Part shown: in pieces, positions 44,365 to 54,780 of the stretch
Layout of the letters: each line of letters opens with the position of its first letter
How positions within the stretch are numbered: position 1 is the first letter of the stretch
The notes under the pieces: generated by a model
Databases searched by the model: none
What the model was told of the DNA's origin: nothing
The model's input: only the letters and a program-made list of their open reading frames with translations
Origin: Deinandra increscens subsp. villosa
Taxonomy: Eukaryota; Streptophyta; Magnoliopsida; Asterales; Asteraceae
Assembly: GCA_039602395.1 (NCBI GenBank)
Contig: JBCNJP010000008.1
Coordinates: forward strand, 19,731,867-19,795,866
Reading direction: 5' to 3'
DNA: 64,000 nucleotides
Position numbers and translations under genes: made by a program

Positions 44365-46040
44365 TGTTTTATCTGGTGTCTGCAAGTTTCTTCAAGAAGA
44401 CCTGTCATGCGTGTGTTGCTGATAGTGAAGAACTTGCTTAATTTACTGTTTCAATGACATATCATTTTAAAATGTTTTTCAACCGATTTTTCCAAAATTA
44501 AAACTGCAAAGTGTCAGTGTTGGTCGATCAATTTTATTTCTTGTTCATATGTTTACTTTTTGTAGTTGTACATATTTTTAGGGGGAGAAAATTGAAAATT
44601 CCAAAAATAGTGTTTGTTTGAATTTTAGGGGGAGAAATTGGAAAAATATATAAAAAAATTAAAAAAATTGAGAAATTGATCCGACAAAAGCGAGAAATGA
44701 TGGTACATCAGCATATATGTTATCTGCCATGGATAGATTAAGTCTAAAGGCTGTAGGTACTTGCATAATCTGTGAATGTGCATGACTAATCTGATATCTG
44801 CAAGTAAGATATAAACATAAAGCTAGCCTGATGATCTTTGGTTATTTGCTTCTTGATGAATGTTGTGTGATGATTCCAAAAATAGAATAAAGAGATATCC
44901 TGATGAATGCATGTTTTCATTTTGCAAAAATTTCAACTTGTTTGATTTTCTTTATTTTGTCAAACGATCGGCCTTTCTCTGCGTATCGAAAGATCGACCT
45001 GATTGGTGTTCGTTTGACGTTCTGCTTTATTTTCTTTGGTGTTTCGTATAATCCATCGGACTTTCTCTGCGTGTACGGGAGTACCGACCTGATTGTTGTT
45101 GGATTATACAATTTCTGCTTTATTTTATATTTCTTATTTTCCTAAACAATCGGACTTTCTCTGCGTGCTCACAAGCCGACCTGATTGTTGTTTGTTTAGG
45201 GTTCTGTTTTATTTTTGCATGACTCATCAAGGATGATTAAATCTCTAAGAAAGTTGGTTTTATATGATAAATTTGATGATTTGCCAGTATTTCTGATAGA
45301 GTGGAGGCCGAGTTATCAGTGCATGATAAAATTACCTTAAGCATATCTGAAAACGATAAAAAATGATTGGTGCGTGCTGAAATAAACATAAATGTTGTAT
45401 TTGCGATTATCTTGTCTTGCATGCTGATAAGGGCCGAAATTGAAATGTGCTAGATGCGTTATGTCTGATATGATCTCGTGTCGTGATCTTACTCGCAAAA
45501 GACAAAAATAGTGTGAAATTCAGTATTTCATTTTTGTATTGCATTTATATTTCCATTTTAGTAAAATTCAAAAAGATTTTTGGTGTGTTTTAGCATAACT
45601 TTGAAAAATCAAAAAGATTTTAGGTGTGTTTTGACCTAAAGTTTCTAAAAGCCAAAAAGATTTTATTTCTTATTTGTTTTCGATCGATCAACACTTGATT
45701 CAAAATCAAAGGTTACAAAATGGATATCTTGGATTCTCAAAGAGAAGTTTTGCACCAAGATTAAATTAAGTTTGGTAATTTGAACAGAAAACAAAAACTG
45801 CACTTTTTGTCTTCTAAAGTTGCAGGTTCTGTGTGTCAAGACTCGAGCATGGTGTAAAGAGGGAGTTTGTTATATCATTCTCAAGTGGATCTTGGTGATC
45901 AAAGATGTTTCAAGTAGAGATCCAGCCGTGCAAGCTCTGTTTTTGACAAGATTTCAAGTTGAAGATCTGATGCAGCAATGTTGTAGATTGAAGACTAGAG
46001 GTTTAGTTAGACTAGATACACTACACGTTAAGGGGGAGTT
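44365..46040 (+). promoter_or_regulatory. 3' tail with multiple polypurine tracts and structured repeats
   Basis: Non-coding. GGGGGAGAAA at 44581-44590 and AGGGGGAGAAA at 44628-44638 precede the functional tract AAGGGGGAGTT at 46030-46040. Three hairpins at 44959-45200 (separate entry). Two AAAAAGATTTT(A/T)GGTGTGTTTT repeats at about 45570 and 45610. The tail aligns with 24890-26350 of the old relative, so it is conserved although non-coding. Confidence 0.8.
44959..45200 (+). repeat. Three consecutive hairpins with a conserved CTTTCTCTGCGT core
   Basis: Unit 1: arms GTCAAACGA (44959-44967) and TCGTTTGAC (45010-45018). Unit 2: GTATAATCCA (45046-45055) and TGGATTATAC (45100-45109). Unit 3: CCTAAACA (45141-45148) and TGTTTAGG (45193-45200). 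Each arm pair is perfect and differs from the others, while the interior keeps CGG(A/C)CTTTCTCTGCGT and CGACCTGATTG with an internal TCGG/CCGA or GATCG pairing. Confidence 0.88.
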
Positions 46041-46407
46041 TGTTAGAGCATATTCCTATGTCACGATGTGTCTCGTGTATTGTATCTATGTAATGAGAGC
46101 AACTATGTGATTCTAGGTAGGCTGCTGGGCGTAACACATGGTCCGCCGGACCAGTTGGTGCAGCGTATCAGTTGATACGCTGGGTGATACGCCAGCTAGT
46201 CTAAGTTACCTATAAATAGGTAGCATGTGTTGAGAGCAATAGCACTGATAGAGAACTTCAAGTCATATTCTACATTTCTGTGTGTGTGTTTCTGTGTGTA
46301 TGCTCTCAAGGGTTCATCAATACAAATCTCATTTGTATTTACTTTTGATCTCGTTTCATCTCATTATCACGTGATTAGCAAACGATCCATCGCTCCATGG
46401 TTTTACA
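46041..46407 (+). repeat. 3' LTR of the gag-only copia-type element
   Basis: 367 bp, identical by eye to the 5' LTR, preceded by AAGGGGGAGTT and followed by the CGCTG target copy. Confidence 0.96.
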
Positions 46408-46412
46408 CGCTG

Positions 46413-46816
46413 GGCTTCTCTGGTGGGCTGGTGGACTACGCAGAACTAGGCCTGGGCTGCTACTGCTGTTATTATTTATTTTTTTTTCTTTTTCTTTAAA
46501 CTCCCGTAACTTCTTCATCCGAGCTCCAAATCCGCTTCCGTAAATTGCGTTTTTCTTCTAAAATCATCACGCACCAACCAAACACCTAAAATTCAATAAA
46601 TAAACACACCAATAAATATCACATTATAATATTCTCAATTAAAAACTCAATTTAAATGTGAAAATTTATATTTCTCAAATATTAATCGAAAACCCAATCT
46701 AAGATCAATAATTTGAATATTAAACAATTAAGCACCAATTTTGATAATTTTCATTTAAAAACTTATTTATATGTGGAATTTATTTATTTATTTTATGCAA
46801 AAGATCCTACGCATCA
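46413..46816 (-). repeat. 5' LTR of the Athila-like element, part 2
   Basis: 404 bp matching the end of the other LTR. Preceded by the second CGCTG copy and followed by the target copy GAATC. Confidence 0.93.
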
Positions 46817-48548
46817 GAATCGTAAATGAGGGGTGTGAGGGTTTTTGTTTAAAATAAGTTCCAGAAAGGTCCCTCAAGTTTCACAAAGTATTCAAATATC
46901 CCAAAAACCTCATTTAAATGATAAAACATTAAAACAAAAAAGTTAATTTTGAAAATTTGAAAATTGCAAAACTTCCCCTCAGACTCATACCCCGAGTATC
47001 TGATCATGATCATAAAAATTTTAAAATTTTAAACATTTAAAAGCTTGAACAAATAATAAGATAAAAGTGCACAAAATTAAGATAATCTAAAACCGAGATA
47101 AAAACATACTTTCCTTGAAGTTGATGTTTTTCATGGATCAAACCAGACAAATCTTTGACTGAGGAACCCTTTTCAGCTTTCCGTTACTCGACGCTCTAGA
47201 CGATTGCCCAAAAATATTTGAAACCACATAAACTCACATTCAGATAAAAATTTTAAGTGCTTAATTATGGTACATAATTACCGTCATGTCTAACTGTCCC
47301 CACACCCAATTGTTCATAGAAAAACCTACCCAACCTCAGAGTTTATTGAGGATTCACAAACCCCCAACTTGAGGAACCATGCAACACCGTCATGACAAAC
47401 ACTTATTTCGTTAATTATCAGTTGGTGATCAGGTCGGCCGCATAAGCACGCAGAGAAGACCAAACAAAATAATTATTTTATTATTTTTCTTTTTCTTTTC
47501 ATTCATTTGTTTTTTTTTTCTTTTTCTTTTCATTCTTTTCATTTTTCTTTTTGAATGAGGTGTTGTCATAACAGCAGAACATGGCGTGTGAGAGAGTAAA
47601 TACTAGGTGGATACCACTCTCAACCCATTTTTGCTGGGACTCAATTTCTTAAACTATGTAAACTAGGATAGAAACCTAAACATATATAGAAGTTAAGTTT
47701 ACTGCACTTACTTGGATGGTCATAGTTTTTGATTTAGCTTACCGACACATCATCTTTGAGCCGTCTTTCACTTCAGCCTTACACGTGCCAGTCTCCGATT
47801 GTCTTGGAAATTTATATCACTTCCTACCAACTCAAGGCAAACAAAAGACTTCATAAAAACCTCAAACATATTTTTCAGATTTTCTGAAACATTGACATTT
47901 CTTCCCCTGTTTTTATGAGGCTTTTGAAACAAAAACACACATTTTTTTTAAATAAACTCAAAGCAAAAGTAAGCAAAAATAAAAGCAAACCTATACACAA
48001 TACGCACATATGAATCGGCCCTCTGGTGTGAGAACCAGTAACTCGAAGATGAGTGTCTGTGTGTGATTGTAAAGTGTGGGAGTGCATGGAGAGGACAATA
48101 TTACATAAATCAGTGCCTCATTAAGGAGTATTTATAGGCATACCTTTAGGGTTTCCAAGTGTTGGTATGACGTCAGATGCATGGTTATCACGACGCGTGG
48201 AGGAATATTTCAGGTTGTTATTCTTTTAGCATGCATCATTCTGATTGGCTAAGAGCCACATGCAGAGTGATGGTTTGTTAAGGTAGGAGCCACTTCTTAG
48301 TGGAGCATTTAATGTGAGGCAGTGAAAATATCAAAGTGCTCGTGCACAATACGCACATATGAATCGATTCTGTATAAGGTCTTGGCGAGTCAAATTGTAC
48401 TTTATGAGCTGACTTTGGTGGCCCATTATTAACCTTGTTGGGCTGCTTGTTGACACTTTTTGAACCTGAAGGATATATTCAATATCTATCAACATCACCA
48501 GCTAATAGGGAATAGTTATGATTATTTAAATTCGTTAATATACATTAA
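46817..48548 (-). other. Displaced spacer of the third env-like element and unidentified sequence
   Basis: No coding frame I can support. The left end continues the GATCGTAAA-rich leader interrupted at 32113. One hairpin of the CTCTGCGT type lies on the minus strand at 47412-47475. A pyrimidine-rich tract fills 47461-47555. A TATA-like CTATAAATACTCC on the minus strand (about 48128-48140) and a 22-bp direct repeat (47996-48017 and 48345-48366) hint at an LTR or promoter, but I find no partner. Confidence 0.5.
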
Positions 48549-48575
48549 CTAGATGGTGACCCGTCTGCGCGTTGC
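48549..48575 (-). mobile_element. Helitron 3' terminus (minus strand)
   Basis: The plus strand reads A|CTAG, seven bases, then CCCGTCTGCGC and GTTGCGGCGGG, which can fold. As CTAG is its own complement, this is a CTRR-type 3' end read on the minus strand, with the usual hairpin a few bases inside. The other end is not identified. Everything from here to at least the SINE is probably inside it. Confidence 0.6.
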
Positions 48576-48616
48576 GGCGGGCCCTTTTTATATTTTTTTA
48601 ACATTCATTGTCATAT

Positions 48617-48834
48617 TTTTTTGAACGGCAAATTTGGATCACTGATGGGGACATTACACAACCCACCCGAACATCTCCAATTCCCATCAAGAGGAAACTC
48701 ATCACTGGTGAGAAAACCCCTGGCCCAACTTGTAAACCCGCATTTTTTATTCTTTTGTTACAAGTGGGACTTGAACCAAAGACCTCATGGTAATGTATCA
48801 TACACCTTTTCCACTAGGCTAAGCTAGTAGTCGT
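48617..48834 (-). mobile_element. tRNA-derived SINE with 16-bp target duplication
   Basis: The minus strand starts near 48834 with TACTAGCTTAGCCTAGTGG (A box) and has GGTTCAAGTCC (B box, about 48770-48780). It runs some 150 bp of tRNA-unrelated body and ends in a short A-rich tail (TTCAAAAAAA, complement of 48615-48624). Flanks ACATTCATTGTCATAT (48601-48616) and ACATTCGTTGTCATAT (48835-48850) match at 15 of 16 bases, as expected for a LINE-mobilised insertion. Pol III would transcribe it from the internal promoter. The one mismatch in the duplication suggests moderate age. Confidence 0.85.
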
Positions 48835-48850
48835 ACATTCGTTGTCATAT

Positions 48851-50331
48851 TAAGTTGCTATTAGTTTATATGGAATTTCCTGTTTTGAGTTCATAACCCA
48901 TTTCATTAATTGATTGTTACAGATATATGCCACACATTGTGTACATTTGATGTTTCAATGGCTTTCTAGACTTGGAAATGGCCACACATTCTCTACGTTT
49001 AATTTTTCAATGGCTTTCTAGACTTGAAAGTGGGTTGTTTCTAATACTTCATGTTCAATGCTATTAAAAAACACTTGCATTCCCTTTCATTTGCTGATGT
49101 CTAATATTTACCAAAATGTGGTATACAAAAACAGTTTCGCTATTTACCTTTCTTTAACTATGAAGGTGACATGAGAAAATAGCAAAAGTAGAGTTAAACA
49201 TAGTACTGCTTAAAGCCCATCTCGTTGATTTTAAACGCCGAAAACAATTTCTTTTACCACATTCGCATTCAATGGTCAAAGAAACTTTATAATATAAATG
49301 AAGAGAGTGCTACTTCAAAGAAAATTCAGTTAAAATAATGACAAAAGTAAACCCACCAATTTAAATGAGGCAGGAAACACTGGCCAATCCAAAAACACCT
49401 TAAAACCAACTTAAAAATGGAGTAGGTAAACTTTTCCCATTTTGTTATGTCATATCCATAGCTAAAAAAGGGTAAGAAATGAAAAGTAAAGGTTCATGTG
49501 TTTTCACAGAATGAACCATGACATAAATAATAAAGATGATAGAGAATAACTATTTTAAAAGGTAATTAAGGGTTATTCATAACAGATATAAGAAAACAGA
49601 ACTGCAACCAAAAAACTTAAACTACAGAAAGATACATACAAAGTTAAGTAGCAAAGGGAAGAAATAACAGGCTAAAGAAAGGAATCAATATGAACAACCA
49701 TTGCAAATAAAGAACTAACCTTTGCAAATGGCCTTGAAAAGACACCAAACGCACAACGAAACTTCGTGAAAACTGCACACATAAGCCATAAAAGTACAAT
49801 TGAGAACGAGAAAACACTTCAATTTATCAAGTGAAATCTACAGCAGTAACTCGTTCCTAAAACACTGTGAACATATTTAAGAAAAATACAATGTAACATG
49901 ATATACACATAATAATAAACATACTAAAGCGGCGGATTCCACCATGCCTATAATACCAAACCTGTAAGCATTAGATTTCTATTGGCAGAAAGAAAAACAA
50001 TCAAAGCAACTAAAAGTCTCAAACACGTGTAGCAAACAGTTCAGAACATGTTTATATACTGATATACAAAGTATAAAATTTTAAAAATCGAATGCAAGAC
50101 ATAATGAGGTAAAGAATAACCGAAACAAACAATAAGTAATACTCGATAAAAGAAAATTCAAGACCACAAACAGAACAGGAATATCTATGAAGACAAAACA
50201 CAAAAGGAACAGGAACATCTATGAAAACAAAAAGCTCAATATTACCCAACCCTCACCATGATTTTGTGAACATTTGACACACAGTTTAGAAGGGGCACTC
50301 CATTGAGAAAGTGAAATAAATATTTCTCTAA
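48851..50331. other. Non-coding sequence, probably Helitron interior
   Basis: AT-rich with no supported ORF. A short repeated phrase (CAATGGCTTTCTAGACTTG at about 48957 and 49008) is present. 49710-49830 looks like a decayed exon pair on the minus strand, but I cannot name it. Confidence 0.4.
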
Positions 50332-52282
50332 GGGCATGAGGTATACTCATGCCATGTTAACATGTTAAACATGCCACGTAGGCGCCACCTCAGCTTTAAC
50401 ATAACACCATAAAAGTTAACATGGGTGGGGGATACTCATGCCATGTTAAACTATTTTTTAGTAATTTTCTTTTTCTTTTTCATTTTGAATTAATTTAATG
50501 GGTTAAAATTATTTTTTTTTTGTTTTTTTTACGAAAATAGCAAAAACAACTTAAAAAATAATAATTAATCCTACAAATTCCTTAAAAATTTAAAAACCTA
50601 CAAGTTACTTCTTAAAAAAATATAAATACTTGATCATTAAAAAAAACCTACAAATACATCAAAGTGATCGCTCGTAAATATCTTCGATCAGGTCCGCCTT
50701 CAATTGGTTATGGATGTCTCGATTTCTTATTTCTTGACGGATTTCCCGTTTGCGATCCTCGTTGATTTCTTCATATGGCATATCTAACTCATCCTCGTGA
50801 AATTGGCAAATTGCGTCACCTTGGTCCTCGAGAATCATGTTGTATAAAATTATACAACCACGCATAACGTCGATTTTGTTTCGATGCCACATACGTGCGG
50901 GTTGGGCTATGATATGCCACTTATCCTTCAAATCGCCAAACGTACGCTCTATGTCTTTACGAGCCGCACTATGAGCCTTTGTGTAAACCTTGCGCCTTTC
51001 ACCGATGGGAGGCGTAAACCCCTTCACAATAGTAGAGTATTCGGGATAAATCCCGTCTCCCAAATAATATCCCCGCTTGTACGTGTTGCCACGTAGCTCA
51101 AACGATGAATCGGGCTCACGTCCCTCGATGATATCATCCCAAATGGGTGATCGATCCAACACATTGATATCGTTGTTCGACCCAGCGACACCAAAATATT
51201 GGTGCCAAATCCACATGTCGTATGAAGCAACGGCTTCTAGCATTATGGTTGGATGGCCATGATCACCCCGCATAAACTGACCCCGCCAAGCGTTGGGACA
51301 GTTCTTCCACTCCCAATGTGTGCAATCGATGCTACCGAGCATCCCACGAAAACCCCATTTCTGCTCGTGAAACTCGTACAACTGTCTAATATCGCTAGCA
51401 GTGGGTCGACGTAAATATTTTCTTCCATACAAGTTGTAAAGACCTAATTTTAAAAATACGTATGAGAATAAAACAAACATGGTATTTAAAAAAATAACTA
51501 AACAAATGTTGTACGATAAGTATTACCTTTACAAAACTTTTGAACGCACGTCCTAATTGTCCGATCGGACATCCTTAGATACTCGTCGAATGAATCGCCC
51601 GTAACACCGTAAGCCATAACTCGAATTGCGGCTGTGCACTTTTTCAATGGAGTGAAACCGATCCTTCCTCTTACGTCGCTTCTTTGCGGGAACCATGAAT
51701 TCTCTCGTTCTAAATCGTTCACAATTCTTAGAAATAGTGAACGACGCATACGAAAACGTTGTTCGAACGCTTCTGCCGGGTAGACGCATGGATCGTTGAA
51801 ATAGTCTCTAAGAAGACTCGTTTGCCCCATTTCACGGTTTCGGTTTAGACGAGCTCTTCGTGTAAGCGTTTGTTGTGCTCGTCTATTTAGCCGACGTTGT
51901 TGATAGTTCACCATCATCTAGAAAAACATTTCCGCGGCTTCGTCGGAGGACGAGTCGGATGAATCGTTGGATGAGAGGAAATCCATGATAATTTTTTTAA
52001 GAGTTTTGAAAGAGATTTGAGAGGAGATTGATTTAAAGTGTGAAAAAAAATTGAGTATTTGTGGGTTTAAATAGAGAAATAAAAGGAAAAACAAATTATT
52101 ATTTTTTTTTAAAATTGCTCAACGGTCAAAAATAGGACTGTTCAACGGTCCTTTCTCTCAAATGGCGCCCGTTGAAGTGTTGGCGTGGGAGCTTGGCGCC
52201 GCCGTTTAACGCCTGGGCGGGGCGGTGTTAGCGCCACTTGGCGCCGCCAAACTCCTCTATGGCGCCGATATACCCCTTGCCC
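50332..52282 (-). mobile_element. PIF/Harbinger DNA transposon, 1,951 bp
   Basis: Terminal inverted repeats GGGCATGAGGTATAC (left) and GGGCAAGGGGTATAT (complement of the right end, 52268-52282) are bounded by TAA on both sides (50329-50331, 52283-52285). TAA/TTA is the target site typical of this superfamily. One transposase gene fills the middle. The Myb/SANT-like second ORF that many plant Harbingers carry is absent. Subterminal GC-rich words (GGCGCC several times at 52160-52265, CATGCCATGTTAA at 50350 and 50440) could be transposase-binding sites. Confidence 0.92.
50659..51917 (-). CDS. PIF/Harbinger transposase (DDE_Tnp4), two exons
   Basis: Minus strand: exon 1 51917-51527, GT-AG intron 51526-51444 (83 bp, GTAATA...TTAG), exon 2 51443-50659. 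The splice keeps the frame (FCK-G-LYNLYGRKYL), giving 391 residues. Residues 1-130 form the N-terminal DNA-binding half (RRLNRRAQQTLTRRARLNR, RFRMRRSLFLRIV, DEYLRMSDRTI). The RNase H-like core has Asp170 in GSIDCTHWEWKNCP, Asp222 in NNDINVLDRSP and Glu296 in KDIERTFGDLK, plus GDGIYPEYSTIVKG. All three catalytic acids are present. Upstream an in-frame ATG at 51984-51986 opens 22 acidic codons (MDFLSSNDSSDSSSDEAAEM) but ends in TAG at 51918-51920, so I start at the next Met. The missing segment may matter for function. Confidence 0.9.
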
Positions 52283-52285
52283 TAA

Positions 52286-54453
52286 TAGAAATAACAACCA
52301 CCTACAGTAAGGGCAACACATTTTACAACAGGAAAACAACATTTCGTTAGAAGAGATCTATGAGAAAAAGTTACAGTTAATACAGAAAAAAATTACAACT
52401 GTCTCTAAAAATTAAACGACGTAGTTCAAAAAAAAACCAACGAAAAATAGTCTATTAGTATACACCCATGAGTCACAAAATAAACTAATACTCCTAAGAC
52501 AAAAAAACACAACATATAAAACCATCAGAAAGGGAAAGTTATACTTGATTTTTATAAGCCTATTAAAAGAAGAACATGTATCAATTATAGGGATGTTGGA
52601 TTTTGATGATTCAACCGGTGTGGTTCAGTGTGGTTCAAAAGACCTGCTCATCTCATCAAGTAATCACTTGTCCCAATTAATTAACATACAATTAAAACAA
52701 AACAATTTGAAGCCAACCTATTTCCCCAACCGGTTGTGGTTAGAAGAACATGTATCCATTGATTTTGACAATTCAACTGGTTTTGGTTCAAAATACCTAC
52801 TCATCTTATTAAGATTGAAGTGAATAACTGTATACCACAGGTCAAAACAACAATAAAACAACAATAAAGTTAGAAACGAAATTATAAATGTTGTCCCACA
52901 TACATCAAGGCAACCTCTGACAATCTAAACTTACAAAATCTATGTAACGAAATCTCAATTGCCATCTCTTACAAAAAAAATAATCCTCAGTTAGAGGCGG
53001 TTAATTAAAATAACATTTAACTTTGAAGGGTTATATAGCAACACAGAATACTCTAAACTGTGTTCAAGATGCTTACTATTTATTTACCTACGAAATGTAT
53101 TATTTTGATTAGCAACCCAAACACAGGAAAGGAAAACTTCTAATTACCAAGACAGAATATACTTACACTTTCTTTAACCGGAAACCCACACATGTAAGAA
53201 CATCGAAATTAGGTCAGCAAACAATTCCCCCGATTCTCAAGACACAAAAACCGAAAATTCTAATTAGCAGCCTAAGGCACAATATTACAAAATCGTACAT
53301 TACAAAAAAAATCAGATGAAGCTCAATCGCTAGTAAAATAGAAATCGATCAAGGCAAACATAAAAAAGCATACGAAATCTAACTAAAATACCACAAAAAT
53401 GAACATGCAACAGAAAATAAACAAACAAAAATTACCTGAAACAAATAACAGGAACACAGCAACAGAAAGGAAGGTCCACACCTTGCAAAAACAGCAACAA
53501 AGCAAAAACATGAGAAAGGAACCGAATGAAAAAGGCACACAATGCCAAAAGAATTGAACAAAACTCATATCGAAGAGATGATCGACAGAATTGAAGAAGT
53601 GGAGAAGATTTCGAGAAAGAAGTCTACATCTCCACCGACGCTATCGAAAGCCGATTATGACGAACCTCAAGGTATGCAAGTTACCACGGGATCGACAAAA
53701 ATCGGCGGCCACCCTCACGTCTCATAGACCAATAACACCGCAACAAATGCTAACAAATTTAAGGAATCAAATGAATAGAAATCAAACACCAATAAACTCT
53801 CTACTCCACAACTTAACACCAACAAAATACATCAAACGGAAGAAGTAAAACTAAAGACCCAAATTTATACATGAACCGGAAGAACCCTAAAACAAAGAGA
53901 CAAAACGGTACTTTGATGAGCAACGAAAGAAACCCAACTGAGAGTGGCAGCAAGAGTCGGAACCTGTGAGGAGTCTGTGACCACCGCAAAACATCGTAGA
54001 AACCTCAAGCACCGTAACTACAATGGCGAATAAGATGAAGAATTAGTCGGAGAGCAGAAACCTTCTTCCTCTTTAAGAGAGAATTGATGAGAGAGAGAGG
54101 AGTAGACAACGACTTTATTTAAGATATTCTTGAAATGGAGCAGATATGAAGCAGAGTAGAGACACCTTTTTTTAATAAACAACTGAGATGCATTTGTGAA
54201 GCACCAAAGGGACACACAAAGCCTACGCCTTTATGGATCAGAACAAAGGACACGCGTTGATTAGACAGCAGCAAATGGGACACGCAGAACAGTAAGGGAA
54301 GATAAGACGTGCCAAGCCGTGAACACAAACTGAAATACGAGCGCTCGAACGTAAATGATTGGTTAACAGTTTGAGGTGTAAATTTGTTAGTGGGCCAAAA
54401 GACACAGTAGTTCAACTAATCGTAAAAACTTAAAAATTGTATTATATATATAA
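52286..54453. other. Non-coding or decayed sequence with possible captured exons
   Basis: 52550-52815 contains two imperfect copies of a short coding-like unit (EEHVSI..DF.DSTG...GSK.LLI). 53542-53670 encodes MPKELNKTHIEEMIDRIEEV and a basic continuation ending at a good donor (CAAG|GTATGC). It could be a captured exon, but I do not recognise it. The rest is AT-rich. No further gene seen. Confidence 0.4.
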
Positions 54454-54480
54454 CTAGGTTTGTTACCCGTGGGGCAATCG
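54454..54480 (-). mobile_element. Helitron 3' terminus (minus strand)
   Basis: A|CTAG at 54454-54457, then GTTTGTTA and CCCG...CGGG pairing. It stands about 330 bp downstream (in minus sense) of a Helitron helicase C-terminus, which supports the reading. Confidence 0.6.
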
Positions 54481-54780
54481 GGACGTATCTAGTGAAGTAC
54501 TGGTAGTGAAATAATGTTGGTGTAGTTGTAGTAGACTTATTTTTGTAGTTCACAATGTGAATGAAGTATTTATTGATGGAATATTTATTTGTAATATAAA
54601 TTGGATGTAACTAAGTATAGATATAAATAAACTTATTGAACATGCAAATTTTGCAATTAATTCAGTGAACATTTCGTAGTATAGTACATGGTTAAAGAAC
54701 ATGTAAGATTTACAAATCTCTTAACAATTTCTTGTATACCACATTAGATGTGTTTTTAATATTTCCTTTTTTATCTAATA

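Larger units (their letters stand above)
40000..46407 (+). mobile_element. Young copia-type retrotransposon with gag only (TR-GAG type), 6,408 bp
   Basis: Two 367-bp LTRs (40000-40366, 46041-46407), identical by eye, with target duplication CGCTG (40-bp context in the host LTR; copies at 39995-39999 and 46408-46412). PBS TGGTATCAGAGC at 40369-40380. Polypurine tract AAGGGGGAGTT directly before the 3' LTR. The interior codes one long gag (41099-44364) with two zinc knuckles, then 1.7 kb without protease, integrase or RT. Gag architecture and repeated GGGGGAGAAA tracts point to the Sirevirus lineage. It needs pol in trans. Identical LTRs and its place inside another element's LTR make it the most recent event I can date in the window. 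Confidence 0.95.
32114..46816 (-). mobile_element. Athila-like Ty3/gypsy element with gag but no pol (LARD type), carrying a nested insertion
   Basis: Long direct repeats, 32114-34027 (1,914 bp) and 38491-39999 plus 46413-46816 (1,913 bp), both TGATGTGTCAG...TACGCATCA, flanked by a perfect target duplication GAATC (32109-32113, 46817-46821). The minus strand is sense. The complement of 38467-38484 is TGGCGCCGTTGCCGGGGA, matching the 3' end of plant tRNA-Asp as used by Athila elements. The complement of 34028 on reads GTGTGGGGATATT, a polypurine tract. The interior (4,463 bp) holds a gag and about 2 kb of non-coding sequence, no protease, RT or integrase. I counted about 16 substitutions between the LTRs. 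A 6,408-bp copia-type element sits in the right LTR. Confidence 0.95.

Noticed and set aside
44959..45200. CRISPR-like array
   Set aside because: Three repeats with spacers might suggest it, but the repeats are imperfect hairpins in a plant retrotransposon, with no cas genes and variable stems.
28151..48500. A complete third env-like element with LTRs at 28151 and near 48000
   Set aside because: I looked for the 28151-28518 LTR on the right side and found no match, so only one LTR is called.
53379..53568. Short hydrophobic, Cys/Phe-rich minus-strand frames as membrane peptides
   Set aside because: They arise from an AC-rich stretch read in two overlapping frames, with no start context or homologue.
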